Below are positions 24,816 through 35,528 of a stretch of 64,000 bases of DNA, piece after piece; the first letter of the stretch is position 1, and every line of letters begins with the position of its first letter. Source of the stretch: Cryptomeria japonica (lineage: Eukaryota > Streptophyta > Pinopsida > Cupressales > Cupressaceae); NCBI RefSeq assembly GCF_030272615.1, contig NC_081406.1, forward strand, positions 259,337,386-259,401,385, written 5' to 3'. The notes below the pieces were generated by a model. The model did no database searches and was not told the DNA's origin. It worked only from the letters and a program-made list of their open reading frames with translations. The position numbers and the translations under genes are program-made.

Positions 24816-25592
24816 TGTTAGATTCAATGATAGTCCCAAAGACACTGAGAGGGGGGGTGAGTCAGTGTCTCACCAGTGGAATGAATATTTAAACTCATTT
24901 ATAACTTTGCAACACAAAACAGTGTACCGGTAAACAAGAATTAATGCAGTAAACATAAATAATAGAGATAACATAGAAACACACCATAACACAAGATATT
25001 TTAACGAGGAAACCCAGTGTGGGAAAAACCTCGATGGGATTTGTGACCCACAATATTTACTCATTGGCCAATGAATAAATACTACTTACAATAGGGGCTT
25101 GCACATTCAGGGAGGCCAACAGCCTAGATCTCACTACTCAATGAAGAGTCTCACTGACTACAAAATGGATAATTAAATCCAATACAATGTATTGCTCAAA
25201 ACAACATCTCTAATGCCAAGTTCAGTACAGGTTTAAGCTCAGATAGATACCTTAACCAAAAACCTTCGCTGCCACTAAACAATTATCTTCTACCATACAT
25301 CTCTATATTCCTCTATATCAAAATGATCTATAAGATCTCATACATATATGAGTCTTTTACAATATACCAAGTCGGCTTACAAAAGATAATTATATTACAA
25401 TAAACAAAAGTTCATCCCATGTCGGCCTGAGTGCCGATATACTTCATTTTCGGTGTAAAATGGATGCTGATGTAAGTGCCTGCCAGTGCCGGTGTTTGCT
25501 GGTGCATGTAGAAACCTATTGCTAGTTGGTTTCCAGTTGGTTGCCATCAATGACAACATCAACTATTCTCATATGAGTGTAGAATGCCAATA
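24816..25592 (-). repeat. Element B, 5' LTR
   Basis: This 777 bp LTR aligns with 12,270-13,031. On the plus strand it ends GCCAATA instead of GCCAACA. GTGTG follows at once. Confidence 0.92.
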
Positions 25593-25597
25593 GTGTG

Positions 25598-26369
25598 TGA
25601 TTTTCAATTTCTTTTCTAAATCTTTCATCAAAGTTTCTGAACTTTCAGCTGTAGAGGCTACTTTGTTATGAGGAACAAAGGTATCAGTGCACTGTTTTAA
25701 TGCATTACAGTTGTAACTTGTATCAGCAGGAATACTGACTTCAACTCCATTATAAGGAAATTTCAAGCATTGATGATAGGTAGATGGTACTGCTCGCATT
25801 TCATGAATTCATGGCCTGCCCAACAAGATGTTGTATGAAAGAGGGAGGTCAAGCACTTGGAAAATAACATCTCTCTCCAAAGGTCCTACCCTGATTGGTA
25901 ATAGTATAGGACCTTTAGAGGTTCTTTCTTCTTCATCATAAGCTTTGATTGTTATTTTCTTTGTTGGATCAATGACATTTTTAGAAAATCCTAGTTGCGT
26001 CAGTAGATTGTAGGTACAAATATTCAACTGAGCACCTCTATCTATAAAAACATGTTTGAATTGGTGTTTAGGGATCATAGCTTCAATGTGTAATGGTTGG
26101 TTATGCAGGCGATTCAGTGAGTTGTCATCTTCTTCAGAGAAGGTAAGGTAATGAGGCGAAGTCAGATGACCCACCATATATTGAAACTGATCTACATTTA
26201 AATATTTTGGGACATTAGTAGTGAGAAAATCTTTGTCTAGGATCTCTCTATGAGTAGAAGAGATCTTAAGTAGTTCAAAAATGGAGATTTGAGCGGTAGT
26301 ACGTTTCAATTGTTCAACAATGCTATAACTAGGAGAAGATGATGAAACCAGTTGTTTAGATTTAGCCAT
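25598..26369 (-). pseudogene. Element A aspartic protease
   Basis: The 186-codon ORF (26,369-25,809) carries VFIDRGAQLNICTYNLL, the D-x-G active-site region of a retroviral-type aspartic protease, then ITIKAYDEEERTSKGPILLP and VLDLPLSYNILLGRP. A TGG-to-TGA stop follows GRP, after which IHEMRAVPSTYHQC continues in frame to the junction with element B. The middle active-site residue is Arg in place of Gly/Ser/Thr, which is unusual. The protease would cut the gag-pol polyprotein. Confidence 0.88.
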
Positions 26370-26381
26370 GATCGTATCTGG

Positions 26382-29134
26382 TCATCTGTTTGAAGAAGTT
26401 GACATGTTTGATGTTGTTTGATTAGGAGTTGAGGAACTAGCTCCTTGGAGAGTAACCTTGTTTTGAGCGCAGGTCACAACATTTGCAGTTTGTGCTTTAT
26501 TTTGTTTATCTTTGATTATGGTCACGTTGCAATACTCAGATTGGAAATATTCAATCATGTTGATCATATTGTCATTGTTAGCGTAGGTGTAATTGACTTT
26601 GGCACCTCCCTTGGATTTTGAGGAATCACCTTGTTCATAAGCAGGTAAGGGATCTTTAAAAGCTTTGTGATCAACATTAGTCGTGTGATTTCCAACAACA
26701 ATTTTTCCAGCTTCGATGAGGTCTTGAATCTCATTTTTGAGCTTCATGCAGTTGTTTGTTGTATGACCCTTGTTTTGATGATATTCATAGTATTCATTTT
26801 CCCTCCACCATTTGGGTTTAACTTCTAGATCATACGGTCTAGAGTTGTCTGACAATATTATTAGATCATTTGCCAATAAAGTCTTAAGAGCTGATTCATA
26901 CGATTCCTCTAAAGGAGTGAAATCACGTTTAGGCTTTGAAAGCCAAGGTTTCTCTTTAAACCACTCTTTTGATTTCTTCGAAGGGTTTTCTACCGCAGTT
27001 TCAATTGCTTTTAGTGCTTGTGTGCCACTAGCCAGATTAAATATTGTGGGTTTTGATTTTATTTTAACAGTGTCTACCACTCCATCATTAACAATGTTTC
27101 TGTTGTTATCTTTGTCATTTTTCTAGTATTTATTCTTTTCTTTGGAACTAGAATGTTGTTGTGTTTCTTTCCAAAGTGATATATCTCCTTTCTTTATAAG
27201 CACATCTTCCATTCAGAGGGCACTATCTACCATTTTGTTGAATGAAGTGTATACTTGCATTTGGATATTGTATTTCAATTCAGGGATCAAGTTATTGACA
27301 AAGATATCCATCTTCTCAGAATCTGGAATAGGTTGTGAACATCTAGAGAACATCTTTCTCCAACATTGAAGAAAAGTGAGAAAAGGCTCTCCTATTTTCT
27401 GTTTGGTATTGCAAAGCTCAATCATAGTGACTGGATGAAAAATGTTATAGGAGTATTGTTGGAGAAATGATTCAAATAATTCCTCAAAAGTTTTAATTCC
27501 CATAGGTAGGCTCGAAAACCATTCCATAGCTTGTCCTCCTAAACTCCTCAGGAAAAGGCACATGAGATAACATTTGTTCGTACATTAACTTGATACATAA
27601 AGCACAAAATTCTCTGACATGGTCTCGAGTATTTGTATTACCATCATATTTGTCAAACTTAGGGATCTCCACTCTTGAAGGTGTATACACCTAAAAATGG
27701 TCTGAAGATAATTAATTGAATAAGCAATTATCTCAATTAATCTCCCTCCCCAATTTAATTGAATTCATCAACAATTTAATTAAATCCCCCTTTTTCATCT
27801 ACTTATTAATAAATCTAAGGATTTATTAAATAGGTTCATCTCAATAATCCTCCTTGATTAATTAATTCAAATTAATTAATTTCCACCCATCAAAATCATT
27901 TCTTCTAAATCCAATAATTAATTAAAACAAATCAAATCAATGAGTTGTTGAAATTAATTAGCCATTTTCCTATTAAATGAATTTCTAAATTCAAATTCTC
28001 CTAACTTTAACCACCTAACCTAACCCATTCTACCTACCCTCATGTTCCCCTTCATCTAACATCTTCTAGAACCAATTTGTGACACTTGTCACTAACTGTT
28101 CCCTTGCATCTAACCTCTTCTAGAAGCCTTTTGACACTTGTCACCATAGAGATGACAGATGTTCCCTTTAATCCAACCCCCTTTGCCAATCTCCTCCAAT
28201 TTAACCATTGATATCTTCAGATCAATCTTGACTGTTGAATCCACCACATCACCCCTGACCTTGGAAAATCCTATAAATAGACCCCATTTTGGAGTTCAAA
28301 GGGTCCCAATTCTGATAATTGGTCCCAAATTTGATTCATCTTATGCATTGTTATTATAGGCATCTAGCTTATAGTTTATCATTCTTAGCAATGTTATCAT
28401 GCTCAAATTTAGCTTAAATCTTAGCTTATTTTCTAGATCAATCATGAATTCATATAGCTTAATCATGCTATCATGCTAGATCATGCATCTTCATCATTTA
28501 AATCCTCCATTTAAGTGTAGTCAAGTCACTAGAGTTTGCATACCAAGATCTGAGAGAAAAATTCAAACTCGCATTTACTAGGAGGTGATAGATCGCTTAG
28601 CATTGGTTTTATCTTTCATTGCTGTAATCCACTAACCATGCTTATAATGATTTATTGAGTGCATTGTGTTTGCAGGTACAGGTACACTTCACAGAGCACG
28701 ATAGAAGGAAATGGAGACATGTAAAGGTTTTTGTCAAATGGAAATGGGCATATTGTGTCCAGAGAATATTGCTTTGATGATTTATCCTTGTTTTTCATTT
28801 TAGTCATTTCAATATGTAACGCTCGTAATTGTTTGTTTACCAGCACTAAGGGTGTCTCTTCCTCTTTAGTGATAGGGGTTTCAATGTTATAATCAGTAGG
28901 AAGTTTAGTGCCTTGCTTTGCTAGCTCTAGAAAATAATCTTCTTTTTCTCTAGTCATGATAATCTTCATCATTTTTCGGAAATCTTTATCCTTTTGATGG
29001 CTATTTATAACAGCTTCTGTAGGTTTAGAGGCTTCAGAATTGCTAGATGAGGAATCACTATCATTAGCATGGGTGCTGAGATTGTCATAAGTATTGTGTT
29101 TAGTAGCTTGTCTTTCTTGCCTTTCTCTAGACAT
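26382..29134 (-). pseudogene. Element A gag (split by solo LTR K)
   Basis: An N-terminal part begins MSRERQERQ at 29,134 and runs to PFPFDKNLYMSPFPS. The frame is then cut by element K and resumes at SRVEIPKFDKYDGN. The capsid-like retrotrans_gag region follows in two frames (27,690-27,493 and 27,563-27,213: LRSLGGQAMEWFSSLP, then FLQCWRKMFSRCSQP). A C-terminal piece (27,080-26,382) holds YEYHQNKGHTTNNC, a knuckle-like motif whose first Cys has become Tyr. Gag forms the virus-like particle. A CGA-to-TGA type stop separates it from protease. Confidence 0.87.
27682..28703 (+). mobile_element. Solo LTR K inside element A gag
   Basis: A 1,022 bp insertion is bounded by the duplication GAAGG (27,677-27,681 and 28,704-28,708). 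It begins TGTATACACC and ends CACGATA, where CA is expected. TATAAATAG at 28,272-28,280 is a good plant TATA box in the plus orientation. No internal or coding sequence remains, so this is a solo LTR left by recombination. Confidence 0.85.
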
Positions 29135-29368
29135 GGTGGGAGATATTGGTTGATAAATTTTTTGGTAAATTTGACGATGAAGGTTTATTAGAGATGGGGT
29201 CTTCTACAAAGAATGGATTATCTGAAAAGGATGGTCCTTTACCTTTGTCATCTTTCTTGCGATAACTTCTAGTTTGAGTAGGTATTTATAACTAATATGA
29301 CTAAGAGATAGATACAATGCAGAAGTCAAGATCAAATGAAAGCTAGTTGTTTGTTTAACGTAGTGATT

Positions 29369-29532
29369 GAGAGAAGTAACTAAGATTCAGTCTGGTTTCA
29401 GGAAAGATCTATCTTGTATAAGACATGATCTAAGTAACTTAGTTTGATTTGAGAGAAGTGACTAAGACTCAGTCTGGTTTCAGGAATGATCTATCCTGTA
29501 TAAGATGTGATCTAAGTGACTTAATTTTGATA
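29369..29532. repeat. 82-bp tandem duplication
   Basis: Two units starting GAGAGAAGTRACTAAGAYTC at 29,369 and 29,451 run in the same direction, with a handful of differences. Confidence 0.85.
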
Positions 29533-31216
29533 AGTAGTTAATTGAACTAGCTGAAAGATTATTGACAAAATTGTGCAACACAATGCCAGGGGTACACTAT
29601 CGAGATTATTTTATGCTTAGTATTATGATGACCAGATTTATGTTTGTTGTAGACTGATTAGGCAAGTGTGACTATTCTGGATTGACAAAATCCAAAATTC
29701 GTACGACAGATTTTTATGACCCAGATGACAATTTAATATCTCCCAAACAATAGAGACAATTTTTCATACGAGTTGCTGCCTAAACTCACATGATAATTTA
29801 GCACTCTCCAAACAACAATATGATGAGGAATATGATTATTCATATGATAGTATGTTAACGGCCATATGACAATTCTTTAATAGTAGAACGAAAATTTTGT
29901 ATACTCGCATGACAATTCTGACAAGGCCAGACGACAAACTGACAAGACCAATGAAGACCCGTACAACAATAGGTATGTAGCCAGATGACAATTCAACAAG
30001 CTCATACAATAGAGGACTGGACAAAGATGAGATTCTAACACAGATAAAGTTTTGATGACTGACAAAGACCAATTTTTGATAAGGACTGAGTTTTTGATGA
30101 CTTACAAAGAATAGTTTTTTGACACAGACAGAGTTTTGATCACTGAGATGTTGATTTGTTTTCTCCTGTTTCAGTATTTCAGTTTCAATTTTAGGGGTGA
30201 AATCATAGTAAACACGCAAGATGTATAATGACTTTCAAGCACAGGACGCTAACCCTATGTAAGTTGGCTTAGAGAAGAAAATTTTTGCTTGCAGACTTAG
30301 GTACACACCCAATAGATAATCAGAATATGGTCATTGAGTCTCACACAATGGATTATCAATGCCATATTAGCCGACTCCAAATGCTAAAGGGGGAACGATA
30401 TGGCAAGTATCTTGGGAGAGTTACTATCTCTCTTGCACAAAGATTATCCCCCTTTCGAAGGTGAATCAGGTAGCCTCTATCTTATAGTTCTTAGTTAGGA
30501 ATTTCGTTTGAAATTACCCCTTGAAGTCACGCAAGCATGATTGAGTCCTATAGCTCGACAAGGTACCAAAATAAGTTGTAGTCACATAAACGTGATTGAG
30601 ACCATGAGGCCCTACAAAATGCTCGATATGAGAGATCTCAAAGAGAAAACTAAAATAATCTCGTCCTCTGAGACTTTAATCACTAGAGGCCTATTTATTA
30701 TAGTGAGTTGGAATGCTCAGGTCTAGCTATACTCACTTGGGTCATTCTCATAGGGTGATTACTTTTTCCCACTGTGACAGGCCCGCTAAAGGTACACAAA
30801 TCTCAAATTTAGAAAAAGCCTCAAGGGTCTGGATTTATGATTGTCTGTAAAGACAAGAGCATACTCTCCTACCTCTTAGATTTTTATTCAAACACAAAAG
30901 ATAGATTTGTTCATTAACCAAATAGCAATTTAAGTGCCTAAGAAAATACTAAATGAATACACAATGTTTAGTTGATTCTCCTTAGGCAACCTACAAGAAC
31001 AACACATTAGTAGTCATTTTGCTTTTGATTCTTTGACAGACGTATGTTTGATTGATAAAATTTTTGACAAACATTCTGCAAACATTAAAAGCCCAAAATT
31101 AGTTGCCAAAATAACAAAAAAAATTATCAAAAGAAAATTCTAGCAGGCAAACTGTAAATTAAACTAATCTAACAAGAATTTCCATTCGTTATGACTATCC
31201 TAGTTATGACAGTTTT

Positions 31217-31594
31217 GATAGTACTGCACTCTGTCATTTATAACTTTCAAACCAGACGCAGTTAAGAAAATCACTTCGGTGAAAATATATAAATCTTCAT
31301 TTGAAACAACATATCAAACATTTGTTTAGATCCAACGGTTCAATAAAAATTTATACACTCCGAACAGAGACCATTTTTTATTGTCATAGAAGAACAAGTA
31401 AAATGATAGTACTTCACTTTGTCATTCACAACTTTCAACCCAAACCCTATTAGGAAAAGCTCTTCGGTGAAAATACATAAAACATGTTTTTAAACAACAT
31501 ATCAAAAATTTGTTTAAATCCAACAGTTCAATAAAAATTTATGCCCTCCAAACAAAGACCATTTTTTACTATCAAAGAAGAATAAGCAAAAAAA
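31217..31594. repeat. 188-bp tandem duplication
   Basis: Units starting GATAGTACT at 31,217 and 31,405 share TTCGGTGAAAATA, AACAACATATCAAA and TTCAATAAAAATTTAT blocks. They lie just downstream of the primer site in element orientation. Confidence 0.85.
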
Positions 31595-31685
31595 TGATTT
31601 TTATTTGCAAATTTAACACATGTTTATTAGTTATAAAAACCAAACATTAAATCTATTCAAGCAACATTAAAAATATTGTATTCAT

Positions 31686-31711
31686 GGGTTCGAGCCCCAC
31701 AGTGGGCGCCA
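31686..31711 (-). promoter_or_regulatory. Element A primer binding site (tRNA-Lys CUU)
   Basis: The plus strand spells the T arm, acceptor strand and CCA of a tRNA: GGGTTCGAGCC, then CCACAGTGGGCGCCA. It matches plant tRNA-Lys(CUU) with one mismatch, as I remember that tRNA. On the minus strand this is the primer site beginning TGGCGCC, three bases after the 5' LTR. Confidence 0.88.
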
Positions 31712-31714
31712 AAA

Positions 31715-32762
31715 TGTGTGTATGAAAAGTGGATCGTATTTGTATCTAGAATACACAACACTTCAATAAGTCATTAGATGTTTGGTTAGTAAATCAATCA
31801 ACAATGAACAATAAACCATCACAAAGTGACCTATTGCCTTCTAGTAGATGCGAGTTTAGTCTTTCTCTCAAATTTTTATATGCAATACCAATTACTAGAC
31901 AACACCTAAATGAAGGATTTAATCTTTATGAGTACAAAATTGAGCTACATGAATGCAAGATTAAGCTAGATAAATGCAAGATATGCAAGATTAATGAATA
32001 TTAGGCTAACATGATTAAGCTATGAATAAATATTAAGCTAAATGATTTAACAAAGATGCAATAACTAATATGCAAATATTCTCAATACAAAATCTTAATG
32101 AACCAAGAGAAAAAACAACATAATAACAATACATTCTCCAGGATCCTTGATTAGGAGATGAGAGCCTGAATTTATAGAAAATTCAGAAAGAAACTGATGA
32201 CCGAGATCAAATGATGATGAGCGGTCAAGATTTTCCAAGAAGAAGCACAATCCAAGTGAATTGATGTGATTGGCTGATTTTCTCAGTTTTAAAGGAAATT
32301 GAACTAAAATTAAGATGAAATAAAAAAAAACTGATTTATTCTCTATTTTATTCAATTTTGAGATTTAATTGTTTTAATCAATTGCTTTTCTGAGATTTTT
32401 TCAATTTTTAATTTGATTTTCAAGATTATCTCCATTTGATTTCTTTTCTCAATTTTTAATTTTTTTTCCAATTAATTCCTTTTTTTATGATTTAATGGCA
32501 AATTGATTTATTTAATTAAATATACTAGGATATTTAATAAAATAAATAGGATATTTGTTTACAAATGATTTACTTGAAATGACTTAATTAATTAAATAAA
32601 TATTTAATTAATTCAGAGTGATTAATTTGCCATGTGACATTGATGATTTAAGAAATTAGTTGTGTGCTCAAGAATAATTTTAATTGCCTTTTGGTTAGGA
32701 CCTTGGTGAAGTTGTCGAGATTAGGGGCCCATGGTTTAGATGACCATTTTTGGGGTATTACA
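31715..32762 (-). repeat. Element A, 5' LTR
   Basis: This 1,048 bp copy starts TGTGTG and ends TATTACA on the plus strand. It is the partner of 3635-4667. Confidence 0.93.
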
Positions 32763-33094
32763 GGTCACATAGACTAGTGGTCTCGTGGACGTCATTAAAA
32801 CTCATTTATTCATTCATTCTTCTCTTTCTAGTTTCTTCCTTAGATGTTGTTTATATACCTTTCTTGCATGCAATTCTTTGTGAACTAGTCCTTATTTGTG
32901 CTATAATTATCTTCTGACTATTTAATTTTCTGTTTTGGGTACTTCTCTCATTATGTTCATAAGTGGAGTCACTTGCAGAAACTAGCATGTTAGTTGCTTA
33001 GTGTTATTGGTGTTGAAGGAATTTTTATCAGCTATTATGTTGCTTCTATTTGCTTGTGGACATCCATTTTCAGTTTCATCTTCACCATCCCAAG

Positions 33095-33645
33095 TGTTGA
33101 AATTAATAGCCAGATTGGATTAGTTAATATAAATTTTAATGACAATTAAAATTTAAAGCATATTTTAATATCTTAAGGCATGGTCCTATAAGCTATATGT
33201 AATTTGCTATGAGGGGGGAAAATATAACTTGTAATTCACATGATAGGTCAAGACCTATTTCATTAAACTTGTAAATGTAACATGCTTAAGGTTATTGTAT
33301 TTTGGCGCCAACTTGTATCTTGACTCCTAACCGACATGGAGAAACAAATGGTTAGAGTCTCCTATAAAGGCAATATGAACTTCATTGTGAATACACATAT
33401 TCATTTTCACAGCTATTATTCAATCTAGTTTAGCAATTTAACTGGTGTGAATCTGGTCATGCGAACTAGCTTGGAGATTGAGCGAAATTATTATGTATTA
33501 TGAGCATCCAAATTTGCCACTCAGACCTGTAATTTGTGTCATTTCTAGGCAAGTTCAGACAACATATTGTGCTTAGTTGATGTGCTAGTTTAGTTAATCT
33601 GTTGGTAAATCTTATCTGAATCTATTAGGCGAATTTGTAGTTTGT
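33095..33645 (+). mobile_element. Truncated LTR-like remnant
   Basis: It starts TGTTGAAATTAATAGCC and shares with 34,317-35,137 the start, an AACTTGTAATT word, TTGGCGCCAA, a TATAAAGGCAA-like box and GCGAATTTGTA. Similarity stops near 33,645. No duplication of the target was found. Confidence 0.42.
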
Positions 33646-34316
33646 CTTGACTGCGATCTCTCTCTCCTAGTGGCACCAAAATATTAGACGACAAATCAGG
33701 TTTATACATCAACATATCATAGTGACTTGAATTAGGTAGAGTTCTGCCCTAGATTGGTGATTAATCAGATAAGTAATCCAATCTTCATTGTACTTACAAT
33801 TTTCTCATGATAAGGATTTTGATCTAGATCTTTGATGGAAGGTCCTAGGTTTGAGTCCTAGCTAGTCCACCCTCCAATGTCTGAAGTTGTGCAATCATTG
33901 GTGCGATTGATGCAATGGGCTAGTCTTAACAAGAGAATGATGGGAGACAGCCTCAGAGGTTCTCATAGGGATCCTTTGGATTCTTAGATGCAAAGATGCT
34001 GCATGTTTGTACTTGAAAAGACTTTAAACATTTGTTATGAACAACTGAAAAAAGGGTGGACTAAAGGCTTTATAGGGCTTTAAGGAAGATTTGCCATTCA
34101 ACCAAGCCGTAAGAGTTGTTAGCATCCCTTTTTAATGTTATCCTAATTATGGTATGTATTTTATTCATATATTATACTAAATAAGTTTTTCCATACCGAA
34201 TATATCAATCAAAATGTGGTAACATTCTAATATGTACAAGTCCATGCCATTTAGTTGCAAATGTTATGTTCATCTTCACAAAAACATTTTTTTGTACTTT
34301 CATTGGATTTGAAATT

Positions 34317-35137
34317 TGTTGAAAATAGCTAGGTCGGATTCCTAGCATATTAAATTTTAATGTGGCCCTTGGCCATTAAAATTTATTTGTATATTGTGAT
34401 GACTTATATGGTCACTTAATGTAATTGGGGCTGGGCCCAAAATTGTAACTTGTAATATTAAAAGGGCAGGTCCTATTTGGGCGCATAAACAAAAATGTAA
34501 AGGGTAACTTGTTAGAGGGAAGGACTCAAGTGGATGTAACTTGTAATTGTAAATTCAAATTACATCTTGGCGCCAAACACCTTGTGGCCGACCAAGACTA
34601 TTAGATCATTTGTAACTCATATATATGTAAGGCAAGATAAAGCCTTAGAATACATTCACTCATCCAGTGAAATCTACTTTTGTTGAGCGAATATCTTCTG
34701 CCATATGAATTCTGATCTACTAGCATTCAAGACCAGCGAATTCACTTTGGAGAATAGTGAATCTAATTCCTTGCATAGCGAAATTGTTTGGGAGGTCTCC
34801 TTGTCATGCGAATCATCTCAAAGGTGGTGGCTTCCCTTCATGTTGTGCATGCATCTTTAGGCTAAAGAAATCTGATTCTACTCTGCCCTAGGTTCTTCTC
34901 ACTATCACATTAGAATTCAACTAAGTTCAAATCTGAGTTTAACATTCAAATAAGTTTGCTCCTATCTAGCCCTAGCTGGGCGAATTTGTAATTGTTTATT
35001 TGTTTCCTAATACAATAAGATATGAGACCTTTTGATGCTGGGTTTTTCCTCCAAGAGGGAGGTTTTCCCAAGGTATTTGTGTGTTCTTCATTGCATTTTG
35101 ATTTTGTATTATTTATTGATTAATGATCCTTTTTGCA
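34317..35137 (+). mobile_element. Probable solo LTR upstream of the kinase
   Basis: It starts TGTTGAAAATAGC. A GGGTTTTTCCTCC box followed by GGGAGGTTTTCCC lies near its end, as in many copia LTRs. It probably ends at the CA of TTTTGCA (35,137). No clear target duplication is seen, so the right border is uncertain. Confidence 0.45.
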
Positions 35138-35226
35138 GATAGCAACTCACTACTTCTTGATATTGTATGCTTTTGATAATATATCATATAAGAAACTTAA
35201 ATATTTGCATTTTGATTAGTTGTAGG

Positions 35227-35528
35227 ATGGGTGTGGAGAATTATCATATTGTAGAGTTAGTTGGTGAAGGTTCATTTGGAAAGGTGTATAAAGGAAGACA
35301 AAAGTACATAGGGCAAGTTAGTTACTAGTATATACAATGTATTATATTCTTCAACTCCAAATTTATTTTATGTTATCCAAATTATTCTATTTTTAACATT
35401 CAAAGAAAACAAGGATTTAGTATCTGAAGTAACTAATGGTTTCCTATTTTAAGACTATTACAATGAAGTTTATTCTGAAACATGGTAAGAGTGAAAAAGA
35501 CATTGATAATTTGAGGCAAGAAATTGAG
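35227..35528 (+). CDS. TIO: Protein kinase TIO/FUSED-like, first two coding exons
   Basis: Exon 1 (35,227-35,316) encodes 30 residues beginning [20 protein letters not shown], including the glycine-rich ATP loop. A GTTAGT donor opens a 137-bp intron that ends TTTTAAG. Exon 2 (35,454-35,528) encodes 25 residues with [15 protein letters not shown], containing the ATP-anchoring Lys, and RQEIE, the start of helix C. A GTAATG donor follows. Both exons are phase 0 and open. Wording and exon break fit plant TWO-IN-ONE, the FUSED-family Ser/Thr kinase needed for phragmoplast growth in cytokinesis, by my memory of the Arabidopsis protein. Exon 3 and the rest of the kinase are not found in the remaining 28 kb, so intron 2 is very long or this is a 5' fragment. 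Confidence 0.8.

Larger units (their letters stand above)
12270..25592 (-). mobile_element. Element B: pol-less Sirevirus-like LTR element, with C nested
   Basis: LTRs at 12,270-13,031 and 24,816-25,592 are flanked by a perfect 5-bp duplication GTGTG (12,265-12,269 and 25,593-25,597). The outer terminal dinucleotide of the right LTR is TA where CA is expected. Minus-strand order is LTR, initiator-Met primer site, gag-like ORF, spacer with TATA box, ORF2, three polypurine-like tracts, LTR. No RT, integrase or protease is found. Without C the length is about 6.65 kb. It sits in the linker of element A. Confidence 0.93.
29135..31685 (-). other. Element A long 5' leader
   Basis: About 2.55 kb lies between the primer site and gag, with no coding motif. 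It holds two tandem duplications (29,369-29,532 and 31,217-31,594) and a low-complexity stretch of GACAA/GATGAC-like words around 29,850-30,150. Small ORFs at 29,836-30,219 and 30,541-30,726 show no recognisable domain. Confidence 0.65.
3635..32762 (-). mobile_element. Element A: Ty3/gypsy retrotransposon, Tat type, with nested insertions
   Basis: Two similar LTRs (3635-4667 and 31,715-32,762) bound the element. The flanks GGTCT (3630-3634) and GGTCA (32,763-32,767) agree at four of five bases, as expected of an old target-site duplication. Reading on the minus strand the order is LTR, tRNA-Lys primer site, long leader, gag, protease, linker with a G-patch-like motif, RT, RNase H, second RNase H, integrase, long 3' tail, polypurine tract, LTR. 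That order and the second RNase H point to the Tat branch. Removing B (13.3 kb) and solo LTR K (1.0 kb) leaves about 14.8 kb. Every coding domain carries stops or frameshifts, so this copy cannot act alone. Confidence 0.92.
32763..35226. other. Flank upstream of the kinase exons, with LTR-like remnants
   Basis: No ORF of note. Two LTR-like stretches (33,095-33,645 and 34,317-35,137) are described separately. Directly before the kinase ATG the sequence reads TTGTAGG, which could be a 3' splice site after a 5' leader intron. Confidence 0.55.

Noticed and set aside
31686-31711. A tRNA-Lys-like sequence
   Set aside because: Only the T arm, acceptor strand and CCA are present, next to an LTR. It is a primer binding site, not a gene.
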